NCBI GenBank assembly: GCA_017649645.1
Contig: JAGCGK010000167.1
Location: forward strand, 1-64,000
DNA from: Clostridiales bacterium
GTDB taxonomy: Bacteria > Bacillota > Clostridia > Saccharofermentanales > Saccharofermentanaceae
DNA length: 64,000 bases
Direction of reading: 5' to 3'
The stretch's first letter is position 1; each line of letters begins with the position of its first letter. The position numbers and the translations under genes were made by a program. The notes below the pieces were generated by a model. That model saw nothing but the letters and a program-made list of their open reading frames with translations, searched no databases and had not been told where the DNA came from. Below, piece by piece: positions 43,336 to 51,877 of the stretch.

Positions 43336-44581
43336 GATTAGAAATGCGAAGCATTTTGCTACTGATGAAACAGTCACGATCTATATCGAAAACGGCGTAT
43401 TTACCGACAGTATTTCCGGAGAGCCGGACGAAGTGATCGATGCGAATGGACTGACCGTATTTCCGGGACTTGTGGATATGCACTGCCATCTTCGCGAGCC
43501 GGGTTACGAGTATCGTGAAGATATTAAAACCGGTACAAAAAGCGCGGCAAAAGGTGGCTTTACCAGCGTATGCTGCATGCCGAACACAAATCCGGTCTGC
43601 GATAATGCTGCTGTAGTTGAAGGAATCTTGAGAAAAGCGGAGCTGGTCGGCTCCTGTAATGTATTCCCGATCGGTGCCGCAAGCAAAGGGCTTGCAGGAA
43701 AAGAGATCTCTGAAATGGGACTTATGAAAGAGGCGGGTATCGTCGCAGTCTCTGATGACGGAAAACCGATCGCAACAGCAAACCTTCTGAAGAAAGTGCT
43801 TGAGTATTCCTCGGATTTTGATCTGCCGGTACTTAACCACTGTGAAGAAATGTCCATCGCCGAAGGTGCCATGAATGAAGGCGCGATCTCTACAGCACTC
43901 GGACTTCGCGGAATCCCGGCAATTGCAGAAGAGATCATGATCTCCAGAGATATTCAGACCGCCGAGTACCTGGATATGCCGATCCACATCTGCCACGTTA
44001 GTACGAGAAAAGGCATCGATATCATCCGTCAGGCAAAGAAGAGAGGCGTAGAAGTGACCTGTGAGACATGTCCGCATTATTTCTCCTTGACGGAAGAAGC
44101 CTGCCAGACATATGACACGAACTTCAAAATGAATCCGCCGCTTCGAACAGAGGATGACCGTCTTGCAGTGATCGAGGGTCTTAAGGATGGCACGATCGAC
44201 TGTATAGTTACCGATCACGCGCCGCACCATATCGATGAAAAGGATATCGAGTTCTCTTTAGCCAACAATGGCATCATCGGCTTTGAAACTGCCTTTGCAG
44301 TAGGATATACTTATCTGGTAAAGACGGGACTGATCTCACTTACCGATATGATCAAAACGATGACAGTCAACCCGTCTTCCATCCTGAAACTGGGAAGAGG
44401 CACTCTGGATAAGGGGATGCCGGCAGATGTTATGCTTGCTGATCTGAATGAGACCTTTGTTTATACCAAGGAAGAGATCCTGAGTAAATCCGCTAATTCA
44501 CCGTATATTGGTGATGAGCTTCAGGGACGTGTAAAACTTACGATCGCAGGAGGAAAGATCACATATGACGAACTTCGCTGA
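43322..44581 (+). CDS. pyrC: Dihydroorotase
   Basis: Cyclises carbamoyl-aspartate to dihydroorotate. The zinc site starts with DMHCHLREPGYE (HxH), further His ligands occur in LNHCEEM and HICHVST, and the catalytic Asp is in IVTDHAPHH. Length 419 places it in the long class I type common in Firmicutes. It begins inside the end of pyrB and overlaps pyrF by 17 bases, so these genes are translated in a coupled manner. Confidence 0.95.
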   Translation: MKTIEIRNAKHFATDETVTIYIENGVFTDSISGEPDEVIDANGLTVFPGLVDMHCHLREPGYEYREDIKTGTKSAAKGGFTSVCCMPNTNPVCDNAAVVEGILRKAELVGSCNVFPIGAASKGLAGKEISEMGLMKEAGIVAVSDDGKPIATANLLKKVLEYSSDFDLPVLNHCEEMSIAEGAMNEGAISTALGLRGIPAIAEEIMISRDIQTAEYLDMPIHICHVSTRKGIDIIRQAKKRGVEVTCETCPHYFSLTEEACQTYDTNFKMNPPLRTEDDRLAVIEGLKDGTIDCIVTDHAPHHIDEKDIEFSLANNGIIGFETAFAVGYTYLVKTGLISLTDMIKTMTVNPSSILKLGRGTLDKGMPADVMLADLNETFVYTKEEILSKSANSPYIGDELQGRVKLTIAGGKITYDELR

Positions 44582-45581
44582 TAGGCTTACTAAGAGAATC
44601 GAAGAGTGTAATAACCCGACAGTAATGGGACTGGATCCTAAACTGGAGTATCTCCCTTCCGATATGCTGAATGAATGGCTTAAAGAGGCTAAGGAGCATG
44701 AAGAGAAGAGCGGTCAGCCGGCAAATATGCAGATGGCAACAGGTATGGCGATCTTCGATTATAACCGGCTCCTGATCGATGCGGTCTATGATATCATCCC
44801 TGCGATCAAGCCGCAGTTTGCCTACTATGAGATGTACGGTATCCACGGCATCATGGCACTGCGTAAGACGATCCAGTACGCACATGATAAGGGAATGCTG
44901 GTCATCGCTGATGCAAAGAGAAATGATATCGGAACCACTGCGACTGCATATGCAAATGCGATCATCGGTGATACGAAGATCATCAATGACACGACAGCCG
45001 CAATGTTCGACTGTGACTGTATCACCGTAAACGGATATCTTGGAATCGACGGTATCAAGCCTTTCATGGATGTAGCTAAGGAAAAGGGAAAAGGCCTTTA
45101 TGTTCTGGTAAGAACGTCCAATCCTTCCGCAGGTGACCTTCAGGACCTGAAACTCGAAGATGGACGACAGGTATTTGAGGCTATGGCCGAAAATGTTGAA
45201 AAATGGGGTCAGGATCTGATCGGTGAGTGCGGATTCTCCTCCGTTGGTGCTGTAGTTGGCGCTACATGGCCGGAGCAGGCCGTAAAGGCACGAAAGATCA
45301 TGCCGCATGCATTGATCCTTGTTCCTGGCTATGGTGCGCAGGGCGGTTCCGGAAAAGATGCGGTCGCTTCTTTCGTAAATGGTAAGGGCGGTATCGTAAA
45401 TGCTTCCAGAAGCCTGATGTGTGCCTGGAAGAAGAGAGAAGATATCGAGCCGATGGAACTGACACAGATGCACGGTCCTTCCGGTGCTCCGCTCCTTGGA
45501 TTCCAGAGAGCGACAAGAGAAGAAGCCCTTCGTATGCGTGAAGATCTTAATAATGCTATCAAGGAATCACTTGAAGCTTGA
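44565..45581 (+). CDS. pyrF: Orotidine-5'-phosphate decarboxylase, long (group II) form
   Basis: Last step to UMP. The catalytic tetrad sits in VIADAKRNDIGTTATAYANA (Lys, Asp, Lys/Asp network). At 338 residues it is longer than the 230-residue Bacillus type and belongs to the group II form, which carries additional helices and the N-terminal MGLDPKLEYLP. In the substrate phosphate site LVPGYGAQGG is preserved. It starts within pyrC and overlaps a spurious early start of pyrK. Confidence 0.93.
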   Translation: MTNFADRLTKRIEECNNPTVMGLDPKLEYLPSDMLNEWLKEAKEHEEKSGQPANMQMATGMAIFDYNRLLIDAVYDIIPAIKPQFAYYEMYGIHGIMALRKTIQYAHDKGMLVIADAKRNDIGTTATAYANAIIGDTKIINDTTAAMFDCDCITVNGYLGIDGIKPFMDVAKEKGKGLYVLVRTSNPSAGDLQDLKLEDGRQVFEAMAENVEKWGQDLIGECGFSSVGAVVGATWPEQAVKARKIMPHALILVPGYGAQGGSGKDAVASFVNGKGGIVNASRSLMCAWKKREDIEPMELTQMHGPSGAPLLGFQRATREEALRMREDLNNAIKESLEA

Positions 45582-45598
45582 TATTGAGAGGAAAAGTA

Positions 45599-46381
45599 AT
45601 GAAACAAGAATACAGTATTCAGCTGATACGAAAAGAATTGCTCGGGGAGACCTGTGCCGTTCTGACTTTTGCTTGTCCGGAGATCGCAGACACTGCTAAA
45701 CCGGGTCAGTTCGTAAATCTGTCCTGCGCTTATTTTCTGAAGAGACCTTTCGGAATCATGTCTGTTGATAGAGAGGCGAAGACCTTCAGTGTTGGTGTAA
45801 GAAAAGTCGGTAAAGGTACTGAGAAGATCATTGCTGCTAAAGAAGGGGAGCAATTCACTGTGCTTGGCCCTCTCGGAAACGGTTTCTGCTTCGATGGTGT
45901 AAAGAAACTTCTTCTGGTAGGCGGCGGTACGGGTATTTTCCCGATCTTCTTTACAGCACAGTATGCCCGTGAAAACGGTATTCCCTGTGAAGTCGTAAAT
46001 GGATACCGCTGTAAACAGGATTCTTTCCTGTATGATCAGTTTGCATGCTCCTGTGAGAATTTCCACGTCACCACAGATGCCGGAGATCTCGGCATCAAAG
46101 GAAATGTCATGGCTTACCTGGAATCCATGAATGAATCTGAACTTGAAGGAACAACTGTTATGGTGGTCGGCCCCGGAATTATGATGAGAAAAGTTTCGGA
46201 ATGGGCGACGGTTCATGGTTTAACCTGCTTTGTTTCACTGGAGCAGAGAATGGCTTGTGGCATAGGTGCCTGTCTGGTCTGTGTCTGTAAGATCAAGGCT
46301 GAACAGGAAGGAAAAGAATTCGTACATAAAAGATGCTGCAAAGATGGTCCTGTCTTTCGGGCTGAGGAGGTGATCTGGTGA
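45599..46381 (+). CDS. pyrK: Dihydroorotate dehydrogenase B electron-transfer subunit
   Basis: Flavin and iron-sulfur subunit that passes electrons from PyrD to NAD. The FAD part includes KRPFGIMSV and the NAD part LLVGGGTGIFP. The [2Fe-2S] cysteines lie in MACGIGACLVCVCKIK with the last ligand in HKRCCKDGPVF. ATG 45599 with GAGAGGAA is preferred over a TTG at 45578 that overlaps pyrF. Length is 260. It overlaps pyrD by 4 bases, as expected for subunits made in equal amounts. Confidence 0.94.
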   Translation: MKQEYSIQLIRKELLGETCAVLTFACPEIADTAKPGQFVNLSCAYFLKRPFGIMSVDREAKTFSVGVRKVGKGTEKIIAAKEGEQFTVLGPLGNGFCFDGVKKLLLVGGGTGIFPIFFTAQYARENGIPCEVVNGYRCKQDSFLYDQFACSCENFHVTTDAGDLGIKGNVMAYLESMNESELEGTTVMVVGPGIMMRKVSEWATVHGLTCFVSLEQRMACGIGACLVCVCKIKAEQEGKEFVHKRCCKDGPVFRAEEVIW

Positions 46382-47295
46382 GTATTTCAGTAAAAGTAGG
46401 TCAGGTGAACCTCAAAAATCCAATCATTCTCGCCTCCGGCACCTGCGGATTCGGACGTGAACTGGCAGAGTACATGGATCTAAGTAAACTTGGAGCACTT
46501 TCTTCCAAGGGACTGACACTCCTTCCTCGAGATGGTAATCAGGGTGTACGAGTTGCGGAAACTCCAAGTGGTATGCTGAACTGCGTCGGACTTCAGAATC
46601 CGGGTGTAGATGCTTTTTTAGCCACTGAGCTTGATTATATGGTCGAAAGCGGAGCGGGAGTAGTCGTAAATGTTGCCGGTCATTCAAATGAGGATTACAT
46701 CTCAATGGTCGAGAAACTGGATCCTTATAAGGATAAGATCGATGCACTGGAACTCAATTTCTCCTGCCCGAATGTAAAAGAAGGATGCATGGTGATCGGT
46801 TCGTCTCCCAAAGCGATCGAAGCTCTCGTTTCTGACCTTCGGAAGCGCACTGATCTTCCACTCTGGGTCAAGCTGACACCGAATGTTACGTCCATCGCGG
46901 AAACAGCTAAAGGCGCGGAAGCAGGTGGCGCTGATGCTATTGTCGCTATCAACACGATGCTGGGAATGGCGATCGATATCCGAACGAGAAGACCGCTTCT
47001 CCATAATAACACCGGCGGACTTTCCGGCCCGTGTGTGAAGCCGGTTGCGCTCCGTATGGTTCATGACATCTACGACGCGGTCAATATTCCTGTTGTCGGC
47101 TGTGGCGGTGTTTCCACTTATGAAGACGTCCTTGAGTTTATGATCGCCGGCGCTTCCGCCGTGGAACTCGGTACGATCACTCTCGTACATCCTACTCGCC
47201 CGGTGGAGATCGTTTCAGATCTTGAGAAATACTGCGAAATGAATAATATCGAAGAACTTTCTTCCTTAACCGGAACTCTTGAACTTTGGAGGTAA
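46378..47295 (+). CDS. pyrD: Dihydroorotate dehydrogenase B catalytic subunit
   Basis: FMN-containing TIM-barrel enzyme oxidising dihydroorotate to orotate. It begins with a GTG start behind a strong GAGGAGG site. The blocks NPIILASGTCGFG, NFSCPNVKEG (catalytic Cys), WVKLTPNVT and VVGCGGVSTYEDVLEFMIAGA are those of class 1B enzymes, which need PyrK, encoded immediately upstream. Length 305 is normal. Confidence 0.95.
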   Translation: MSISVKVGQVNLKNPIILASGTCGFGRELAEYMDLSKLGALSSKGLTLLPRDGNQGVRVAETPSGMLNCVGLQNPGVDAFLATELDYMVESGAGVVVNVAGHSNEDYISMVEKLDPYKDKIDALELNFSCPNVKEGCMVIGSSPKAIEALVSDLRKRTDLPLWVKLTPNVTSIAETAKGAEAGGADAIVAINTMLGMAIDIRTRRPLLHNNTGGLSGPCVKPVALRMVHDIYDAVNIPVVGCGGVSTYEDVLEFMIAGASAVELGTITLVHPTRPVEIVSDLEKYCEMNNIEELSSLTGTLELWR

Positions 47296-47298
47296 ACT

Positions 47299-48156
47299 AT
47301 GAAGTCGATTATTGATTATCTTTTTGAAACAAATGCTGTTCGCGTAAGTGACCCGGAAAAGCCGTTCTGGTATGCTTCCGGCACCCTCGGACCTTTCTAT
47401 GTAAATACACACTTTCTGATCGAATCCGAAGAAAAAGCAAATGAATTACTTGCTCTGATCGAGGAGTCCGCTGCCGGTGACCGTACGAAATTCCTTTCGA
47501 CGATCCTGGAATTTGTAAAGAAACAGTATGAGACATCAGAATCCTATAAGACGGTTATCGATCTGATCGTTTCCAAGGCAAAAGAACTTGATTTCGACAT
47601 CATCTCCGGTGGCGAACGTCGCGATTATTTCTTCTCGCTGATGCCTGCATATCTTCTCGGGAAACCGCATCTTTCCATCTTTAAGGATGGCGAGACATAC
47701 TTCTCTGAGAATGTAGATGAAAAGGCCGTAAAAGTAGGTGAGGGAGATCTTGCCGGTAAAGTTTCGCTCCATATTGCCGACCTGATTACTGAGGCTTCAT
47801 CCTATACCAATGCATGGATCCCGTCGATCCGTGGAGTTGGTGCAGAGATCAAAGACACGATCGCTGTCATTGACCGTCTGCAGGGCGGAGAGGCAAACCT
47901 CGCGAAGGAAGGCGTGAACATGTACACATTTGCGAAGATCGAACTCTCCCTCTTTGATGAAGGTGTAGAAAAGGGCATCCTTACTACTGCACAGCGGGAT
48001 ATGGTGGCTCACTTCATGGATAATCCTATCGATTACATGAAGGCATTCCTGACCGCACATCCTGATTTCATCGATGCGCAGATCGCTCTTGGCGGTAAGC
48101 CGAAGCAGCGTGCGGAGATGGCGATCTCCCGCGGTTATGTTCCGGGAAGAAGCTAA
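47299..48156 (+). CDS. pyrE: Orotate phosphoribosyltransferase, long divergent form
   Basis: Converts orotate to OMP. The N-terminal WYASGTLGPFYVNTHFLIES matches a Clostridia type of PyrE in which the orotate loop is recognisable, but the PRPP motif, normally like VLIVDDVITTGGS, reads VSLHIADLITEASSYTN, and SGGERRDYFF replaces the usual GGIPLA region. Length 285 exceeds the usual 180-230, with an added C-terminal helical part (MVAHFMDNPIDYMKAFLTAH). Its place as the last gene of the pyr operon, three bases after pyrD, is the strongest support. No second pyrE is seen here. The stop is followed within five bases by the YgjP-like gene. Confidence 0.78.
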   Translation: MKSIIDYLFETNAVRVSDPEKPFWYASGTLGPFYVNTHFLIESEEKANELLALIEESAAGDRTKFLSTILEFVKKQYETSESYKTVIDLIVSKAKELDFDIISGGERRDYFFSLMPAYLLGKPHLSIFKDGETYFSENVDEKAVKVGEGDLAGKVSLHIADLITEASSYTNAWIPSIRGVGAEIKDTIAVIDRLQGGEANLAKEGVNMYTFAKIELSLFDEGVEKGILTTAQRDMVAHFMDNPIDYMKAFLTAHPDFIDAQIALGGKPKQRAEMAISRGYVPGRS

Positions 48157-48160
48157 TAGA

Positions 48161-48733
48161 GTGTCTCCATCAGCGAAAAGCACTACCAGAGAATACATCA
48201 CGTCCGTCCATCGCCTTACGGTGACGATTTCCTACGGCAAACGCCGCAGGCTCAAGATAACACTCGATGACGATGGGCGGGTGTGTGCTTTTGCGCCGAA
48301 ATATATGACGCTAAAAGAAATCGACCGATTCGTGGAAGCAAATTACGACTGGATCGTGAAGCATAGAGCGAAACTGGAAGAGAAAACGACTCTTCCATTC
48401 ATCGACCCATCAGAGCAGAGAAGAAGAGCCAGGATCATAAAGGCCAGGACAAGTGCTTTTCTAGCCGTATATGACGGCAAGAAACCGGTTCGGATCACCG
48501 TCAGAAATATGACTACGCGCTGGGGATCCTGTTCTGCGAATGGGAATATTTCGCTAAATGTTCATCTGCTGGATGTGGAGCCGGAACTCTTTGAATATGT
48601 TCTTATCCACGAATTATCGCACTTGTACCATATGAATCATTCCCCTTTGTTCTGGGCGCAGGTCGCAAAATACTGCCCGGACTATAAGAAATGCCGGGCA
48701 AGACTAAAAGACTATCGGATCCCCAGGAAATAA
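48161..48733 (+). CDS. YgjP/SprT-like zinc metalloprotease-fold protein
   Basis: DUF45/YgjP-family protein with the zinc site HELSHLYHMNHSPLFW near the C-terminus (HExxH plus a third His) and the family hallmark MTTRWGSCSANGNISLN. The start is taken as GTG 48161, with GGAAGA about 11 bases upstream; a longer open frame runs back into pyrE with no ribosome site. That gives 190 residues, the usual size. The substrate is unknown in this family. Spacing suggests co-transcription with the pyr operon. Confidence 0.82.
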   Translation: MSPSAKSTTREYITSVHRLTVTISYGKRRRLKITLDDDGRVCAFAPKYMTLKEIDRFVEANYDWIVKHRAKLEEKTTLPFIDPSEQRRRARIIKARTSAFLAVYDGKKPVRITVRNMTTRWGSCSANGNISLNVHLLDVEPELFEYVLIHELSHLYHMNHSPLFWAQVAKYCPDYKKCRARLKDYRIPRK

Positions 48734-48858
48734 AACTACTGATGCGTTTATAATATTTTAACAGTTATCTCATGGTCTATTGAATTCTTCTAAAGACTCC
48801 GAATGCTAGAATGAAACCATACTATCTGGATCATAAAGCTTCGAAGGGAGGAAGATTC

Positions 48859-50016
48859 ATGAAAAGTAACCGACAAAAAATGAAACGCGCACTCGCTTTT
48901 ATAGTCTCTGCCACTATGATCATTGGTCTATGCGGGTGTGGAAAATCAGAAAAGAAAGACACAGAAATCCCAACGATTCTATCTATAAGTGAAGAAGTAA
49001 CCGCTTCAACTACGGAAGTCACACTTCCAGATAAGAAAGAAGCACTGAAAGAAGCACCGGAAGCTTATCTGGATGCCATTCTGGTCCAGATCAATCCATC
49101 TTTCATGCTTTTTGTGAACGAAAGAGGCGAAGTCGTTAGAAGCAAGGCGATGAACGAAGATGCGAAAAGCATGCTCGACCATGTCGCACTGGATGGACGA
49201 AACGTAAAAGATGCTCTTACCGATATAGTGAGATCAAGCGTTGATGACGGATATCTGAAATCAGGCGGAACTGTAAATATCTCGATGATGGAGACCTTCC
49301 GAACGGAATCCGATGCCAAACAGAATCTGAAAGAACTTGAAAACGTCGTTGTCGATATTGGCCGTGAGAAGAATACGGATATTCATCCGGTAACGAAGAT
49401 TGCAGAAGATGTTTCGTTTGCACAAGATGAACCTCAGCCCGGACCAAACCGGGAACCCAATCAGGATCCCAATCAGGACCAGAATGTACCACCGCCTGAA
49501 CAAGATCAAAGAACAGACCCGAAAGAAGATCCCAATCCTCCTTCTGACCACGATGACCATGATGATCATGATCACAATAACGAAGACGGCGGGAATAGCG
49601 GTTCCGGCGGTGGAAAGAAAGAAGGCTGTCCGGTATGTCACGGAAGCGGCGTTTGTGTTCGTTGCAATAAGACCGGTTATGTGGAATGTGGTGCATGCCA
49701 CGGCTCCGGTAAAGCCGATTGTCATATGTGTGATAACGGCTATGATTCCAACCCATGTCCTTGTGGCGGTGATGGCAAGTGCTACAGATGCCAGGGTTCC
49801 GGCGAATTTGAAGGAAAGACCTGCGATGTATGTGCCGGAAACGGTAAATGCAAAGAATGCGGAGGCATCGGAAAAAGACCATGCAAGAATTGCGGTGCTA
49901 CCGGCATTATAGATTGCAATGAGTGTCACGGCTCCGGAAAAGAAAAGTGTCAGGGATGCCAGGGAACTCTAAAATGTGAGGCGTGCGACGGCACCGGACT
50001 GAACCTTCACAAATAG
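48859..50016 (+). CDS. Lipoprotein with RsgI-like domain and DnaJ-type cysteine repeats
   Basis: Signal peptide with lipobox LCGC (lipidated Cys27). Residues about 68-145 resemble the middle extracytoplasmic domain of RsgI anti-sigma factors: AYLDAILVQINPSFMLFVNE, then VVRSKAMNEDAKSML and DGYLKSGG. The Asn79-Pro80 bond lies at the site where RsgI is reported to self-cleave. A Pro/Gln/Asp linker then leads to HDDHDDHDH (231-239), and residues 257-376 hold 24 cysteines in 12 pairs (eleven CxxC, one CxC), many as CxxCxGxG, the zinc-finger pattern of DnaJ. No cytoplasmic anti-sigma domain or sigma gene is present. ATG 48859 has AGGGAGGAAG; an upstream Met would spoil the signal peptide. Function unknown; metal binding or envelope sensing is inferred. 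Confidence 0.8.
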   Translation: MKSNRQKMKRALAFIVSATMIIGLCGCGKSEKKDTEIPTILSISEEVTASTTEVTLPDKKEALKEAPEAYLDAILVQINPSFMLFVNERGEVVRSKAMNEDAKSMLDHVALDGRNVKDALTDIVRSSVDDGYLKSGGTVNISMMETFRTESDAKQNLKELENVVVDIGREKNTDIHPVTKIAEDVSFAQDEPQPGPNREPNQDPNQDQNVPPPEQDQRTDPKEDPNPPSDHDDHDDHDHNNEDGGNSGSGGGKKEGCPVCHGSGVCVRCNKTGYVECGACHGSGKADCHMCDNGYDSNPCPCGGDGKCYRCQGSGEFEGKTCDVCAGNGKCKECGGIGKRPCKNCGATGIIDCNECHGSGKEKCQGCQGTLKCEACDGTGLNLHK

Positions 50017-50058
50017 ACGCTACAACTGTTACACCATGCTGGAAATATGTTTAAATAG

Positions 50059-50087
50059 TTGTATAAAAAAGCACAATTCGATATACT
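50059..50087 (+). promoter_or_regulatory. Probable promoter of the acyl-CoA synthetase gene
   Basis: TTGTAT (50059-50064) and TATACT (50082-50087) with 17-base spacing, about 58 bases before ATG 50146. It overlaps a spurious upstream TTG start of the same frame. Confidence 0.6.
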
Positions 50088-50145
50088 TGATTTATTGGTA
50101 AATCAAAGTTTTACCTGTATTTCAGGAAACGCGAGGATCGCTTTT

Positions 50146-51849
50146 ATGAAGAATATTCCATTATATGATGTACGCCATATAGAAGATCTCCGTGACATGC
50201 TCAAACAGAGTACTGAGCTGTATGGAGATCTTCCTCTGTTTTATTATAAAAAAGTGAAGGGCGGGGACTACGAGTACTATACCTTTAATGAGTACAACAA
50301 GGCTGTTCAGGCCATGGGAACCGGTCTTTCCCACCTTTGCGGTCTCGGATCGCGTATTGCTATACTGGCTGAGACGAGATATGAATGGTATGTTTCCTAT
50401 CTTGCAACGACAAACGGTACCGGTATCGTAGTGCCTCTTGATAAAGAACTCCCGGGAGATGAAGTGGCAAGCTGTCTGAACCGTGCCGAGGTCAACTGTA
50501 TCATTTATTCCTCGTCCAAGCAGAAAGTTCTCGATGAGATCAAAGATCAGATCCCGGATGTGAAGTACTTCATCTGTATGGATAAGACAGATAAGGAGAA
50601 TGTGGAATACTTCTACGATGTACTGAATAAGGGACAGGAGCTTCTCGATTCCGGTGATCGTCTCTTCCTCGATGCTCCTCTGGACAGAGAAGCTATGACA
50701 GTCCTTCTTTTTACAAGCGGTACGACAGCTCAGTCGAAGGCAGTTATGCTCAGCCAGAAGAACATCTGTAAAAACCTGGAAGGAATGTGTTCGATGTGTT
50801 ATATCGACCAGAATGATATGTTTCTTTCCGTTCTTCCGCTACATCACACCTATGAGTGCACCTGCGGATTCCTCTGCCAGGTATATCGTGGCTCACATAT
50901 CGCAATTTGTGAAGGTCTTCGTTATATCGTACCGAATATGCAGCAGTCCAAGGTTTCCATTATCCTGGTAGTGCCGCTCATGCTGGAAAAATTCCATAAG
51001 AGCATCATGTCAAAGGCGAAAGCTACGAAGAAAATGGCTAGAAAGTTCGAATTCGGAAGAAAGCTCTGCAAATTCCTTCTTTTCTTTGGTATCGACAAAC
51101 GCAAGAAGATCTTTAAACAGGTACATGAGACCTTCGGAGGAAATCTCCGTCTGATCATCTGCGGCGGTGCTGCGATCGATCCTCAGATCATTCAGGATAT
51201 GCAGGACATGGGATTTGGCTGTATTCAGGGCTATGGCCTTACTGAGTGTGCACCGATCCTGGCACTAAACCGTGACTGTGACTATAACAACCGCGCAGCC
51301 GGTCTTCCGCTTCCTGACGTAGATGTCCAAGTTATCGATAAGGATGAGAACGGCATCGGTGAATTTATCGCAAAGGGCGATAATGTCATGATGGGTTACT
51401 ATAAGAATGAAGAGGCTACGAAAGAAGCTCTTGATGAGAATGGTTATTATCATACCGGAGATCTCGGTTTTATCGATAAAGACGGTTTCTGCATCATCAC
51501 AGGACGTAAAAAGAACGTTATCATCGCCAAGAACGGAAAGAATGTATTCCCGGAAGAGATCGAGTCTATGCTCTGTTCCTCCGATTATGTTGAGGAGTGC
51601 CTCGTTTCAGGAGATGAGGAGAATGATGACGTGATCATCACTGTGACGATCTTCCCGTGCATGGAGGAAGTGAAGAAACTTCTTGGCAACAATCCGGATG
51701 ATGATGCGATTCAGAATCTGATGGAGGAAGAGGTTGCTAAAGTGAATAAAAACCTCGTCAACTACAAGCATATCAAGCGTGTAGTGCTTCGTGATACTGA
51801 ATTTGATAAGACAACAAGTAAGAAGATCAGAAGACAGTACAAAAAGTAA
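50146..51849 (+). CDS. AMP-dependent acyl-CoA synthetase (long-chain fatty acid ligase-like)
   Basis: Adenylates a carboxylic acid and joins it to CoA or another thiol. The nucleotide loop LLFTSGTTAQSKAVMLS, the A5 block GYGLTECAP, the A7 block YYHTGDLGFIDKDGF and the A8 hinge TGRKKNVIIAKNGKNVFPEE are all intact, and the terminal Lys is in FDKTTSKKIRRQ. The HHTYECTCGF segment and two basic helices suggest a membrane-associated FadD-like subtype. ATG 50146 with AGGA at 8 bases is chosen over a TTG at 50059 that lies in the promoter. Length 567. It may recycle fatty acids into phospholipid; the substrate is not provable here. Confidence 0.85.
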   Translation: MKNIPLYDVRHIEDLRDMLKQSTELYGDLPLFYYKKVKGGDYEYYTFNEYNKAVQAMGTGLSHLCGLGSRIAILAETRYEWYVSYLATTNGTGIVVPLDKELPGDEVASCLNRAEVNCIIYSSSKQKVLDEIKDQIPDVKYFICMDKTDKENVEYFYDVLNKGQELLDSGDRLFLDAPLDREAMTVLLFTSGTTAQSKAVMLSQKNICKNLEGMCSMCYIDQNDMFLSVLPLHHTYECTCGFLCQVYRGSHIAICEGLRYIVPNMQQSKVSIILVVPLMLEKFHKSIMSKAKATKKMARKFEFGRKLCKFLLFFGIDKRKKIFKQVHETFGGNLRLIICGGAAIDPQIIQDMQDMGFGCIQGYGLTECAPILALNRDCDYNNRAAGLPLPDVDVQVIDKDENGIGEFIAKGDNVMMGYYKNEEATKEALDENGYYHTGDLGFIDKDGFCIITGRKKNVIIAKNGKNVFPEEIESMLCSSDYVEECLVSGDEENDDVIITVTIFPCMEEVKKLLGNNPDDDAIQNLMEEEVAKVNKNLVNYKHIKRVVLRDTEFDKTTSKKIRRQYKK

Positions 51850-51877
51850 TATCAACATAGCAGGAGACACTATCTAA

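Noticed and set aside
43259..46216. Long - strand open frames opposite pyrC, pyrF and pyrK
   Set aside because: All lie over well-supported pyr genes and look like antisense shadows produced by codon bias.
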